Assembly (NCBI GenBank): GCA_965372745.1
Contig: CBDVDM010000007.1
Location: 1 to 64,000, forward strand
Origin: VRUG01 sp965372745
GTDB lineage: Bacteria; Planctomycetota; Phycisphaerae; Sedimentisphaerales; Anaerobacaceae
Direction: 5' to 3'
DNA: 64,000 bases
Of the stretch, positions 9,613 to 19,850 are shown piece by piece (positions within the stretch are counted from its first letter, which is position 1; each line of letters begins with the position of its first letter). Below the pieces are notes generated by a model. That model was not told the DNA's origin and made no database searches. It was given only the letters and a program-made list of their open reading frames with translations. The position numbers and the translations under genes were made by a program.

Positions 9613-10545
9613 TCAGGTAATTGCCGGCTGCTGTGTTATTGATTGGACATCTTTTTTCTTGCGGATGACCTTATAATAAAACCATTTTAAAAATCCACTC
9701 GCAGCAAAACCACAGAAAATAAGCGCCAAAGCGGTTTGTATGCTCCATATAATCAGGCCTATGAGAAACAGCGCTCTTATAAAGTAAGCGAAAGGTTTTT
9801 TGCCCCTTATGTATTGATTTACGATATGGGGATAGCGGATTCTACTGACCATCAACATCGCTACACCAATAAGCAGGAAGGGCAGAGCGCAAATAATAGA
9901 TTTGCTTAAAACCACATAATATTGACTTGCCTGTTCTGAAATACCAGTTAGTGTCTGCTGTTGAAAAATGACAAGGCTGACGATGACACCGGCAGCGGCA
10001 GGTGTCGGCAGGCCAATAAAACTCATGTGGACAGATTCGTCTTCTTCGTTTTCGACGTTGAACCTGGCAAGTCGAATCGCAGCACAACTGATGTAGGCAG
10101 CAGCAGCAAGCCAGATGAATCTTTCGATAAAATTAAGCAAAACATTGTGGAGCATATCAGCTCCAAGTTCGTATTCCAAAATCTTTATCATTAAAAAAGC
10201 AGGGGCGACACCAAAACTTATCATGTCGCAGAGGCTGTCGAGCTGGCCTCCAAAACTTGAGGTGCTTTTGCTCATTCGCGCGACTCTGCCGTCGAGCATG
10301 TCTGCAATCATTGCGAGTAAAATCATGTATCCTGCCATGGCAAAATAAGTCAGTTGAAACTTTTCGTGGAAGAAGTGGCTGTTGTCGTCTGCCGCTGCTT
10401 TGCTGGCAAAAATCAACGCTGCAAAACCACAGATGCCATTTAGAAGCGTAATAAGTGAGGGCAGGATGGCTATATAATTGAGCCTTTGCTTTCGCATTCG
10501 CCTCAGCAGGCTGTCTTTTGCGGCTTGTGTTCTCAGTTTCGTCAT
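9613..10545 (-). CDS. pssA: CDP-diacylglycerol--serine O-phosphatidyltransferase
   Basis: Integral membrane enzyme that makes phosphatidylserine from CDP-diacylglycerol and L-serine. The CDP-alcohol phosphotransferase signature D-x2-DG-x2-AR-x8-9-G-x3-D-x3-D is complete at residues 82-107 (DMLDGRVARMSKS and GGQLDSLCD). Six to eight hydrophobic helices cover most of the 310 residues. The start codon overlaps the psd stop codon by 4 bases (ATGA), so the two are translationally coupled and form one phosphatidylethanolamine pathway. Confidence 0.93.
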   Translation of the reverse strand: MTKLRTQAAKDSLLRRMRKQRLNYIAILPSLITLLNGICGFAALIFASKAAADDNSHFFHEKFQLTYFAMAGYMILLAMIADMLDGRVARMSKSTSSFGGQLDSLCDMISFGVAPAFLMIKILEYELGADMLHNVLLNFIERFIWLAAAAYISCAAIRLARFNVENEEDESVHMSFIGLPTPAAAGVIVSLVIFQQQTLTGISEQASQYYVVLSKSIICALPFLLIGVAMLMVSRIRYPHIVNQYIRGKKPFAYFIRALFLIGLIIWSIQTALALIFCGFAASGFLKWFYYKVIRKKKDVQSITQQPAIT

Positions 10546-11219
10546 ATTTCGTACCTGAAAAGTGCTGTCAGTCCAGCTTTAACTTTGTCGCCTTTTCTGA
10601 CAAGGCACTTTACGTTATCTCGAGCAGGTATGTAAAGTTCTGTTCTGGAACCGAATTTTATCATTCCGAATTTCTGGCCGCCAGACAATTTTTCGCCGGT
10701 GTTTACCTGGCAGACGATTCTGCGTGCGACGGCACCGGAGATTTGGCGAACGAGAAACTTATCGGTGGGGTTATCGGTTCGAATCATGGCAACATCGTTG
10801 GATTCGTTGACTTTTCCTGCCTGTGGGTGGCGAGCGTTTTTGAAGCGGCCTTTTTTGTAGGTTATTTTCTCAACGGTGGCGTTGCATGGACAGCGATTGA
10901 TGTGGGCGTTGAAAATGCTTAGAAAAATGCCGATTTTAAGGGCCTTTCCGTTAATAAAGTCGTTATTATCGAGGGTTTCGATATCGATTACAGTACCATC
11001 TGCGGGGGCAAGCAGGAGATTGGTATCGTCTGGTGATATGCGGTTCGGGTCGCGGAAAAACGATAGAATCCATATCAAGATAACGGCCAGAACAGCTTCA
11101 ATGAGAAATATTGCAATTCCGGCAAGTGGCGAAAACACCACTGCTGCCATAATGGTGAGGATTACTGCCGGAAAGACGATAACCTGCGGCAGACCATATT
11201 TTGTAAATGGTATTCTCAT
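10542..11219 (-). CDS. psd: Phosphatidylserine decarboxylase (short, PSD_A type)
   Basis: Pyruvoyl enzyme that converts phosphatidylserine to phosphatidylethanolamine. The 225-aa form is the short type found with pssA in many bacteria. It has two N-terminal hydrophobic helices (about 10-50), the motif LLAPADGTVIDIE, FLSIFNAHINRCP, and the self-cleavage site within KFGSRTELY. Cleavage between Gly and Ser would leave a small C-terminal alpha chain carrying the pyruvoyl group. The stop overlaps the pssA start by 4 bases. Confidence 0.93.
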   Translation of the reverse strand: MRIPFTKYGLPQVIVFPAVILTIMAAVVFSPLAGIAIFLIEAVLAVILIWILSFFRDPNRISPDDTNLLLAPADGTVIDIETLDNNDFINGKALKIGIFLSIFNAHINRCPCNATVEKITYKKGRFKNARHPQAGKVNESNDVAMIRTDNPTDKFLVRQISGAVARRIVCQVNTGEKLSGGQKFGMIKFGSRTELYIPARDNVKCLVRKGDKVKAGLTALFRYEI

Positions 11220-11422
11220 AAATAAATATGGTAACCTCGGACGGTCTAAAAGTCAAGAAATGGTCTGAAACTGTTCCCCCTGTACCCCAGTGCTGGCTAT
11301 GTAAAATTGGTACTGAAAAAATGAAAAGTTCCGCAAATTTGCTTAATGGGTTGTTAATCGATATATAGTTTTATATATAACCAGTATCGTTCGGGTATTT
11401 GAAATGAAAAACAAAACTGAAA

Positions 11423-12310
11423 ATGTTCAAAAATAACAACCATTTTGATTCGGTTGAGGGTTTTCTTGGATTTTACGGTCTTGAGTTTGAAGGCGTAGAG
11501 CATGAGTTCGCAGCGTTCAAGTCTGGTGGTTTTGAATTGGCGGGTCATATATTTAAGCCTGCTGAATACAAAGCTGTTGTCTTTATACTGCATGGATTTT
11601 TAGACCATACGGGTTCATTGAAAAATATAATCGAGTATTTAACCGGCATGAGGTTTGCAGTTGCATGTTTCGATTTACCCGGACACGGATTAAGCAGCGG
11701 TGAGCCGACGGCGATAGATGATTTTGGCCAATACAGTGACGCACTGTGCGACTTTGTAAAAGCGGTCAAACCAAAACTAAAAGCCCCCTACCATATGATA
11801 GGTCATAGTACGGGGGCTTCGGCAGTGATTGATTATCTGCTTGAAAAGAAGGGAGATGATTTTGATAAAGTCATCCTGGTTGCGCCGCTGATAAAAAGCG
11901 TATTGTGGAAGACATCAAATATTTGTTCAGGGTTTTACAGACTGTTCGGTTCAAAAATGCCCAGAGTTTTTCGGAACAGTTCGCATGACAAAAATTATCT
12001 TACATTTGTAAAAAACAAAGACCCATTGCAGGCAAAGCAAATATCTGTTAGTTGGGTTAAAGCCTTGTATGAATGGAACAAAAAAATTGCGGCGCTATCT
12101 CCCTGCTCTAAAGAAATGAAGGTCATTCAGGGCACTGAAGATACTACTGTTGTGTGGCGATTTAATATGGAATTTATAAAAGAGAAATTTCCCAAAGCTG
12201 ATATTGCTTTAATCAAACACGGCAGGCACGAATTATTCAACGAATCCGAGGGCATACAAAAAGATGTTTTTTTTCAAACAAATGATTATTTTAAGGATAT
12301 AAGCAAGTAA
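11423..12310 (+). CDS. Alpha/beta-hydrolase, monoacylglycerol lipase / lysophospholipase-like
   Basis: Serine hydrolase of 295 aa in the Hydrolase_4 (PldB/monoglyceride lipase) group. The oxyanion loop FILHGFLDHTG, the nucleophile elbow GHSTGASAV, the acid in VIQGTEDTTV and the catalytic His in IKHGRHELFNE occur in the expected order. The elbow reads GHSTGA where the family usually has GHSMGG. It probably releases a fatty acid from a lysophospholipid or monoglyceride. The acyl-activating enzyme follows 50 bases downstream, and psd/pssA lie upstream on the other strand, so a lipid turnover role fits. Substrate is inferred only. Confidence 0.82.
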   Translation: MFKNNNHFDSVEGFLGFYGLEFEGVEHEFAAFKSGGFELAGHIFKPAEYKAVVFILHGFLDHTGSLKNIIEYLTGMRFAVACFDLPGHGLSSGEPTAIDDFGQYSDALCDFVKAVKPKLKAPYHMIGHSTGASAVIDYLLEKKGDDFDKVILVAPLIKSVLWKTSNICSGFYRLFGSKMPRVFRNSSHDKNYLTFVKNKDPLQAKQISVSWVKALYEWNKKIAALSPCSKEMKVIQGTEDTTVVWRFNMEFIKEKFPKADIALIKHGRHELFNESEGIQKDVFFQTNDYFKDISK

Positions 12311-12320
12311 GAGTTAAATA

Positions 12321-12349
12321 TTGGTCTGTGGCAGGGATTTTGGTATAAT
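12321..12349 (+). promoter_or_regulatory. Candidate sigma-70 promoter for the acyl synthetase gene
   Basis: TTGGTC (12321-12326), a 17-base spacer and TATAAT (12344-12349) with a TGG just upstream of the -10. It lies in the 60-base gap before the AMP-binding enzyme, so that gene may have its own start site in addition to any readthrough from the hydrolase. Confidence 0.5.
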
Positions 12350-12371
12350 CTAAGCAAGATAGGTGTTTGTG

Positions 12372-13976
12372 ATGAAAAAGCGGAAACAAGAATTTGATTT
12401 GTCTTTGGGCGAGCATTTCATTGATTCTGCTCGCAGGAACTGGTCCAGGCGGTGCTTGGCGGATGTTACGGGCAAAAGGCTTAATTATGGCAAGACGCTT
12501 GTCAGCGCTGTAACCATTGCAGAGCAGCTTGGTAAATTAACTGAAGGCCAGGACAAGATTGGAATCCTGCTTCCGTCATCAGTTGCGGGAGCACTGGTGA
12601 ACCTGGCGGTGGCGCTATTGGGCAAAGTTTCTGTTAATCTGAATTACTCCTGCTCAGAGCAGACAGTGAAGTCAGCAATCAAACAGTGCGGTATTGAAAC
12701 AGTCATATCATCACGCAGTTTTGCAGAGAAACTCGTCCACTTTGAAAACCTGAAAGGCCTGGTGTATCTTGAAGATATCACCGTAAAAATCGGTATAACA
12801 GCTAAGGTAAAAGCTTACCTAAAGTCTCGGTTTGCCAGTCGTCGGGTTTTGGCACATGCTCACGAACATGAACGCAATAATCTTGCAACGATAATTTTTT
12901 CATCCGGAAGCAGCGGAAAACCCAAAGGGATAATGTTAAGTCACAACAATATCTTTTCAAACACACAGGCAATCCGTAAAGTCATACTGTTAAAACCTGA
13001 AGATAATCTTTGTGCTGTACTTCCGTTTTTTCATTCATTCGGGTTGACGTGCGGGCTTTGGCTGCCATTATTTAGTGGTGCATCAGCGGCCTATGCACTG
13101 AATCCGCTCGACAGCAATTTAGTTGAGAAAGCTGCCAGTGAAAATAAATCAACGGTATTGTTTGCAGTTCCGACATTCTTTTTAAATTACATCAGGAGGA
13201 TTAAGCCGGAGGCTTTTGCCAATCTGCGTATAGTAATGGCTGGTGCAGAGAAGCTGAAAGTACCCATCGCAGATTCGTTCGAAGAAAAGTTTGGAATTCG
13301 TCCGCTGGAAGGATACGGGGCGACTGAATTGTCGCCGGTGGTGTCATTAAATCTGACAGATGAATTAAGTACGGGACTGCATAAGGCAGGGCAAAGGGAA
13401 GGTACTGTCGGATTGCCGCTGCCGGGTATCGAGGTGAAAATCGTTTCTACACAAACAGGCGAAGAACTGCCAGCCGGTCAGTCGGGGCTGATAATGGTTA
13501 AAGGTCCAAATGTAATGCTCGGTTATCTGGATAAACCGGACGAGACTGGAGAAGTTCTGCGGGACGGTTGGTACGATACTGGTGATATAGCAAGTATCAA
13601 CGAGGATGGTTTTATAACAATTGAGGATAGATTGTCGCGATTCAGCAAGATTGGCGGAGAGATGGTGCCGCACCTCGGTGTTGAAAACGTTTATCTCGAA
13701 GGGCTCGGTACACACGAACAGGTTGTAGTAGTAACGAGCGTACCGGATGTAAAGAAAGGTGAAGAGCTTATTGTTTTATACGTGGACATGGCCGGCAACG
13801 TAAATAAGCTGCACGAGATTATTTCAAAAAGCGATTTGCCTAATACGTGGAAACCCAGGCGTGAAAACTATATCAGGATAGAGTCAATACCGGTGTTGGG
13901 CTCTGGGAAGCTGAACATTGCGCAGCTGCAAAAAATTGCAAAAATTGCAAAAAACAGCTCTGCTAACCAACAATAA
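12372..13976 (+). CDS. AMP-dependent acyl-CoA/acyl-ACP synthetase
   Basis: ANL-superfamily adenylating enzyme of 534 aa that activates a fatty acid with ATP. The AMP-binding signature IIFSSGSSGKPKGIMLSH is at about 175-192. The motif GYGATELSPVVSLN and the hinge-region sequence DGWYDTGDIASINEDGFITI are present, and the C-terminal subdomain is short. It resembles the synthetase half of Aas (2-acylglycerophosphoethanolamine acyltransferase / acyl-ACP synthetase) without the acyltransferase half. The ATG at 12372 is preferred over an in-frame GTG at 12363 because AGG lies 8 bases before it. With the upstream hydrolase it suggests recycling of acyl chains freed from phospholipids. Confidence 0.85.
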   Translation: MKKRKQEFDLSLGEHFIDSARRNWSRRCLADVTGKRLNYGKTLVSAVTIAEQLGKLTEGQDKIGILLPSSVAGALVNLAVALLGKVSVNLNYSCSEQTVKSAIKQCGIETVISSRSFAEKLVHFENLKGLVYLEDITVKIGITAKVKAYLKSRFASRRVLAHAHEHERNNLATIIFSSGSSGKPKGIMLSHNNIFSNTQAIRKVILLKPEDNLCAVLPFFHSFGLTCGLWLPLFSGASAAYALNPLDSNLVEKAASENKSTVLFAVPTFFLNYIRRIKPEAFANLRIVMAGAEKLKVPIADSFEEKFGIRPLEGYGATELSPVVSLNLTDELSTGLHKAGQREGTVGLPLPGIEVKIVSTQTGEELPAGQSGLIMVKGPNVMLGYLDKPDETGEVLRDGWYDTGDIASINEDGFITIEDRLSRFSKIGGEMVPHLGVENVYLEGLGTHEQVVVVTSVPDVKKGEELIVLYVDMAGNVNKLHEIISKSDLPNTWKPRRENYIRIESIPVLGSGKLNIAQLQKIAKIAKNSSANQQ

Positions 13977-14102
13977 TACTTACAAAACAACCGCAAAGAG
14001 GGGATTTGCTTCAATCAGGTCTTGACGGCGAAGTGGAAAGGTATTAACCTTGCACGGAATCGTAAACAAGAGCAGAATAAGTAATTGATAAGTACAAATT
14101 GA

Positions 14103-15404
<1,302 letters not shown>

Positions 15405-15423
15405 TTTTAAGACAGGTTTAAAT

Positions 15424-15476
15424 CGGCAGGTGTGGGATTTTCAATGGAGTGAAAGTTTTCACCTGCCGTAATTTTT
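15424..15476 (+). terminator. Hairpin downstream of eno
   Basis: CGGCAGGTG (15424-15432) pairs perfectly with CACCTGCCG (15460-15468), with a 27-base loop, followed by TAATTTTTC. It fits a terminator for eno. It contains a GTG that could be read as an early start of the next gene, which argues for the later ATG at 15482. Confidence 0.55.
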
Positions 15477-15481
15477 CGGCT

Positions 15482-15967
15482 ATGCGAAAGCAAAATATCT
15501 TACGAACGCTTTTGTTTGTCGTTTTTTTCAGCCTCGCAGCTGCGACGCTGGCCATGGCGATTCTCTGTAAAGACTTGCATCAGTATTACCTCAACAAGGC
15601 GGTGTTTAAACGCACACAGCAAAGGCTTGAGCAATTAGAGTCACTAAACAAGGATTATGATTTCCTTTTAAATCAACTGCAGGCTGACCCGAATTTAGTT
15701 GAGCGTCTTGGCCCGGCGATTTTGGGCACTAAACCTGAACAGGCAAATACAATTTATCCGAAGGCAAAGGCTGAACAGTTAGCCGCCGCCAAAAAGGCAT
15801 TGAATGAGAATCTGAGTAAAGAGGCTGAAAGTCCTGAAATTCCCGAGTGGTTAGACCGATGTAATGAACCGACCAGGAGAATCGGGTTATTTGCAGCAGG
15901 CGGAGCATTGACTATCATATCCTTTGTCTGTTTTAATCATAGCAGGAAAAAAGAGGAAAAATCTTAA
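15482..15967 (+). CDS. Small coiled-coil membrane protein, topology resembling FtsB/DivIC
   Basis: I cannot assign a family firmly. The 161-aa product has an N-terminal hydrophobic helix (about 6-30, LLFVVFFSLAAATLAMAILC), then a Gln/Leu-rich coiled coil (VFKRTQQRLEQLESLNKDYDFLL), a spacer containing LVERLGPAILGTKP, and a second hydrophobic helix near the C-terminus (IGLFAAGGALTIISFVCF). The first half resembles the septum-formation initiator topology (FtsB/DivIC), and its place just after eno is the usual site of ftsB in proteobacteria. The second helix is not usual for FtsB. Its stop codon overlaps the stop of the convergent PPC-domain gene. Confidence 0.6.
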   Translation: MRKQNILRTLLFVVFFSLAAATLAMAILCKDLHQYYLNKAVFKRTQQRLEQLESLNKDYDFLLNQLQADPNLVERLGPAILGTKPEQANTIYPKAKAEQLAAAKKALNENLSKEAESPEIPEWLDRCNEPTRRIGLFAAGGALTIISFVCFNHSRKKEEKS

Positions 15968-16410
15968 GTTTCTTTTTCAAATCTTAACAGTTTCAGGCCT
16001 TTATCTTCATCGAGTTTTCGCTTGGCATCAATACCCTCGATTTCAATGATAGTAACTTCGAGGATTAAAAATGTTTTTGCACCGCCTCTGGGACATCCAA
16101 CCACGGTGTCATCACCTTTACCTATTGCGGTGTGTATGTGAAGTTTTGGGCCTTCATCGTCGCAGTAGATGGTGCCGACGCCGAGAGTTTCGCCCGGCCC
16201 GACAAAATCTTTGAAGTTGCCGATGATTTTCGGCTTTTCCTGCTTTGGTCCGACAACGACATTGGCCTGTCTAAAACCTCCGGTAATAAAAACTGCTGCT
16301 GAGTTTATGTTTTCCTTTTCAGCAAGTGATTCGATACATTCGTAGAGGTCTTCACCTTCAAATAAGCGAACCCCAAAAACCCTGCCGGTTTTGCCAACTG
16401 AATATTCCAT
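15964..16410 (-). CDS. PPC (DUF296) domain DNA-binding-type protein
   Basis: Single-domain PPC/DUF296 protein of 148 aa, the fold found in plant AT-hook proteins and in many small bacterial proteins. The core motifs are SAAVFITGGFRQAN, GPGETLGVGTIYCDDEGPKLHIHTAIG (metal-binding-type His pair) and a final beta strand pair. The ATG at 16410 begins right at the domain (MEYSVGKTGRVFGVRL). A longer frame from 16491 would add a hydrophobic leader that is not part of the family. The role of the bacterial family is not established. Confidence 0.82.
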   Translation of the reverse strand: MEYSVGKTGRVFGVRLFEGEDLYECIESLAEKENINSAAVFITGGFRQANVVVGPKQEKPKIIGNFKDFVGPGETLGVGTIYCDDEGPKLHIHTAIGKGDDTVVGCPRGGAKTFLILEVTIIEIEGIDAKRKLDEDKGLKLLRFEKET

Positions 16411-16731
16411 ATAAACTTTGCCTAAACGTGAAATCTTAATTATAAAAACAAGAACAAGAGAAAGGGAAACTAAAAATGGGTCATTGACCATTAAAAATAA
16501 AAAAAATCCGGAAATTTTGCTGATTTTATCGAACTTTTCAGCTATTACCTGCGTAATGCTGATATGAGAGAGAATCCTCCCTCTTTCTTAAGGACAAAAC
16601 TCTTGTTAAGGATATGTGTGTGAACGGCAGTGTCCAGTGGGATACTGCCGTTTGCTTTATGCGCAGAAAAAATCTGCTCAGAATATATACAGATGCTTAT
16701 TTCGGATTGGCTTAACATTTGATATTGTAAT
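16411..16731. other. 321-base gap downstream of dnaA with a conserved hairpin
   Basis: No convincing gene. The left part is A-rich. A perfect 9-bp hairpin, AACGGCAGT (16623-16631) with ACTGCCGTT (16644-16652), is followed on the plus strand by TGCTTTATGCGCAGAAAAAA. The 12-mer GCTTTATGCGCA also follows a hairpin downstream of rplI at 46460-46471 (see findings). Short repeated TTAAGGA words lie to its left. Confidence 0.5.
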
Positions 16732-18141
16732 TTAGCTGGAAATGCTTTGCTCCAGAGTTGCCAATATTGCTCGGGCATTCGAGACCTTGTTGCCGCTGGG
16801 CCCCTGCCATCGCAGTTGAACATCTCGCTTTAGCTGGTACTCAATTTTTTTACATGCCAGAAGAACCGTTGCGTGATTTTTATTGCCCATGCACCTTCCA
16901 ATTTCCGGGAATGACATCTTCGTGTGCTTTCTCGCAAGGTACATACTGAAGTGACGTGCCAATGATACGGTCCTGTCCTTTTTCGAGGAATGTAAATTCG
17001 CAGAGGTTACCCCGAAAAATGTTGCTGTCGCTGATTCGATATCGCTAACGTGAACAATCGGGTCGGTGCGAACCAGGTGTTCACTGAGAATCTCTTTGGC
17101 AAGACTCAGGGTAATTTTGCTGTTTTGCAACGTATTATAAGCGGTTAATTTCAGCAATGCTCCCTCGAGTTCGCGGACATTACTTCGAATATTTTCCGCT
17201 ATGTAGTTGATTACAGGTTCTCCAAACGGCTTTCGTGTGGTTTTGGTATATTGGCGGCAAATCGCAACTCTGGTTGCAAAATTCGGTGCGTTGATCTTTG
17301 CGACCATACCGGATACAAAACGATTGACAAGTTTTTCAGAAATCTCTCCAATCATCTTTGGGTGAGAATCTGATACGAGGACAATTTGTTTGCCGGCCAA
17401 ATCAATGGTATTGAATGTGTGGAAGAATTCCTCCTGTGTAGAAGGTTTGCTGGCCAGGAAGTGAATATCGTCGATAGCCAACAAATCCGTTTGTCGCATT
17501 CGTCGTCTAAAAGCCTCCAGCTTTCTTGTCTTCAAGGCCAGCACGAACTGATTGGCGAAATCCTCCGCTGAAAGGTAAAGCCAATTAGTTTGCGGTCGGG
17601 TCTTACTTATCTGGTTGCAAATCCCTTGCATCAGATGAGTTTTCCCGACGCCGTATCCTCCGTGAATAAACAGCGGATTAAATGGACTTTTTTGCTCTCT
17701 TGTAATTGCTAAAGCTGCATTATGGGCCAGCTCGTTTGACGGGCCTACAACGAAAGTATCAAGACTTAATTTAAGCTTTCTTGCCTGTCCCGGCCTTGTT
17801 CTTACACGCTGGCCGGTGACCTTGTTATGTGCACTATTTACCGGTTTTGTCCGGGTATCGAACAGTGTCCTCCTTTGATGTCCTGAAAGAGTTGGGTCAA
17901 TCGTAAATGTTAGTTTAAAGTCGTTTGCCGTTACCGAACGAACAGCCTGGCTAATCTCATTCGCAAAATGGCTCTCAATCCAGCTTGATATGAAAAGATT
18001 CGGCACATCAATTTTTAAATAACCATCAGTAAAAGTAAATCTGGTTGAATCCTTGAACCAAATCCGAAATTTCTGCTGGCCTATCCTTTCAGCAAGAGCT
18101 TTATTTACAGCACTTACTTCATCCGTGACTGTGCTTTGCAT
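16732..18141 (-). CDS. dnaA: Chromosomal replication initiator DnaA
   Basis: Binds DnaA boxes and melts the origin. Domain I (about 1-90) includes FRIWFKDSTRFTF. The AAA+ core has Walker A GGYGVGKTHLMQGI, Walker B LLAIDDIHFL, and sensor/arginine regions (VNRFVSGMVAKI, NVRELEGALLKL). Domain IV has the DNA-binding signature MSFPEIGRCMGNKNHATVLLACKKIE. The ATG at 18141 (MQSTVTDEVSAVNKAL, 469 aa) is preferred over a longer frame beginning at 18225. It is not next to dnaN or gyrB, so the classic dnaA-dnaN order is absent here. DnaA boxes lie upstream. Confidence 0.96.
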   Translation of the reverse strand: MQSTVTDEVSAVNKALAERIGQQKFRIWFKDSTRFTFTDGYLKIDVPNLFISSWIESHFANEISQAVRSVTANDFKLTFTIDPTLSGHQRRTLFDTRTKPVNSAHNKVTGQRVRTRPGQARKLKLSLDTFVVGPSNELAHNAALAITREQKSPFNPLFIHGGYGVGKTHLMQGICNQISKTRPQTNWLYLSAEDFANQFVLALKTRKLEAFRRRMRQTDLLAIDDIHFLASKPSTQEEFFHTFNTIDLAGKQIVLVSDSHPKMIGEISEKLVNRFVSGMVAKINAPNFATRVAICRQYTKTTRKPFGEPVINYIAENIRSNVRELEGALLKLTAYNTLQNSKITLSLAKEILSEHLVRTDPIVHVSDIESATATFFGVTSANLHSSKKDRTVSLARHFSMYLARKHTKMSFPEIGRCMGNKNHATVLLACKKIEYQLKRDVQLRWQGPSGNKVSNARAILATLEQSISS

Positions 18142-18427
18142 CGTTTGTATACCCGTTATTAAGAAGTTAACTGTCTCATGTTGTTCGCTTAATGTAATGC
18201 CTATTATTAGATAGAGAAAAAACAAATCAAGCCCGATTTATGAAATTTCTTTTCCACCACAGAAAGGTTGTTGTCAGTATTGACTTTGCGCATAAAAAAA
18301 ATTTGTTTTTCACAAATTTTGCACACTGTAAGTCAAGCTTGTGGATAACTGGTGGATTAGGTTTCCAAAGTCAGTTTAATAATACTGATAAGGCTGAATC
18401 TATCTGTTAAATTTTATCTTAACACTT
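18142..18427. other. dnaA upstream region with DnaA boxes; possible oriC or autoregulatory region
   Basis: AT-rich gap of about 286 bases between dnaA and rsmB. A perfect consensus DnaA box, TTATCCACA on the minus strand, lies at 18340-18348 (TGTGGATAA as written). TTTTTCACA at 18306-18314 fits the relaxed TTWTNCACA form. A further near-match GGTGGATTA is at 18351-18359. A-tracts and T-tracts lie between them (AAAAAAAATTTG). Two or three boxes suffice for autoregulation; an origin would usually hold more. Confidence 0.45.
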
Positions 18428-19807
18428 TCAGATTTTCTCTAAAATTGCCATGTATCCACCATCATGGTCGAAACTTTCCGGCCAGGCAAGAGTGAGCCTT
18501 TCATATTCTAAGGTGAAATCAGAATTATGGTTTAGAAAAGTCTCTACGAGTTCACAATCCTCTTTTCCTTGAATGCTGCACGTGCTATACAAAATTCTGC
18601 CTTTAGGCTTGAGCATATTCACAGCGGACTCAATCAGTGCGATTTGTGTCTTTGCTAAACTTGTTACAACATTTCTTTTGATTCTGTATCGAACTTCTGC
18701 CCTTTTTGCCAATACTCCGGTGTTGGAGCATGGCACATCAAGTAATATCCAGTCAAAAGAGCCAACTTGAGCTGTTATTTTACCCAAATCTTCGTATTCA
18801 AAAATGTTAATACTCTTTATTCCCAGCCTTTTTGTGTTCTCCTGAAGCTTTTGCAGCCTTTGACTGTCGATGTCGGTGGCAAAAATTGCCGCTTTACCAT
18901 CTGTTATTTCCGCCAATTGTGTGGTTTTTGTGCCCGGGGCAGCACATAAATCGAGGATTTTACAGCCTGGCTCGAATTTCAATGACTTAAGCACACTAAA
19001 GGCGGTCAAATCCTGGACGGTAAAAAGTCCCTGCTCAAAACCGGGCAAAGAGGTGATAGCTTTTGAGCTTTTGACCCGGAGCATCGAATCTTCAAAGACA
19101 TCGAAATCAATGTCGGCGTCTCGAAATTCGTCGGCTAATTGTCCAATCGATGTTTTGAGCGTATTGGGTCTTAGATAAATGCTTGGTCTTCGATTGCTCG
19201 CAAAACAAATCTGTCTGAGTTTTTCCTGACCGAAATTACTCAGCCATTGCTGCACAAGCCATAAGGGAAGTGAAAACGCCATGCTGTAATAATCAACCGG
19301 CGATTTTTCCGGGTCAGGCAGGATTTGCGTATTAAATTGACAGCCTGTCGACAGATTCTGCGGCAGAGTTTTTTTAATATCAGCCTGAGTCAGTGGTATC
19401 CGGCGATTGTCGATGCTTCTCGCTATCTGGCGAAGGACGGCATTTACAAAATTTACTGCCTTTTTGCCGGATACGGCTTTGGCGTTTTCGACCGCTTCAT
19501 TGACAACGGCGTATTCGGCAGCAGCCGGATTGAAAATAAGTTCATAAGCAGCAATGCGAATTATATTGATTAGTTTGCCTGGTATTCTCTCTGGCAGACA
19601 ATCAGCTAATTTACCAACAACCATATCTATAGCAACTCGATTTCTGATACAGCCGAAAACAAGGTCGGTGGCACGCTGTTTTTCACTGGTTTGCGGGAGG
19701 AATTTATCAAGTATCTGAGCGACATAGCTTCTTTGCTTATCGTGGTCGAATTGATTTAAAACCTTAACTGCAATTGCACGTGCGGTTTTCAATTTCTGCT
19801 CTACCAT
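18428..19807 (-). CDS. rsmB: 16S rRNA (cytosine-967-C5)-methyltransferase RsmB
   Basis: SAM-dependent RNA m5C methyltransferase of 459 aa. The N-terminal NusB-like domain (about 1-140) is followed by the methyltransferase core: SAM motif GCKILDLCAAPGTKTTQLAE, ATDIDSQRL, motif IV ILLDVPCSNTGVL with the catalytic PC, and motif VI ILYSTCSIQGKED with the second Cys. The ATG at 19807 (MVEQKLKTARAIAVKVL) is chosen over one eight codons earlier because it matches the family start. It forms a run with fmt and def, a common bacterial arrangement. Confidence 0.94.
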   Translation of the reverse strand: MVEQKLKTARAIAVKVLNQFDHDKQRSYVAQILDKFLPQTSEKQRATDLVFGCIRNRVAIDMVVGKLADCLPERIPGKLINIIRIAAYELIFNPAAAEYAVVNEAVENAKAVSGKKAVNFVNAVLRQIARSIDNRRIPLTQADIKKTLPQNLSTGCQFNTQILPDPEKSPVDYYSMAFSLPLWLVQQWLSNFGQEKLRQICFASNRRPSIYLRPNTLKTSIGQLADEFRDADIDFDVFEDSMLRVKSSKAITSLPGFEQGLFTVQDLTAFSVLKSLKFEPGCKILDLCAAPGTKTTQLAEITDGKAAIFATDIDSQRLQKLQENTKRLGIKSINIFEYEDLGKITAQVGSFDWILLDVPCSNTGVLAKRAEVRYRIKRNVVTSLAKTQIALIESAVNMLKPKGRILYSTCSIQGKEDCELVETFLNHNSDFTLEYERLTLAWPESFDHDGGYMAILEKI

Positions 19808-19850
19808 TTTATCTATCCAACGGAAACACACGGAAAAAACCGGTTAGCTC

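Noticed and set aside
16545..16823. 92-codon minus-strand frame overlapping the end of dnaA
   Set aside because: It overlaps dnaA in another frame and crosses the hairpin; no ribosome site or family likeness.
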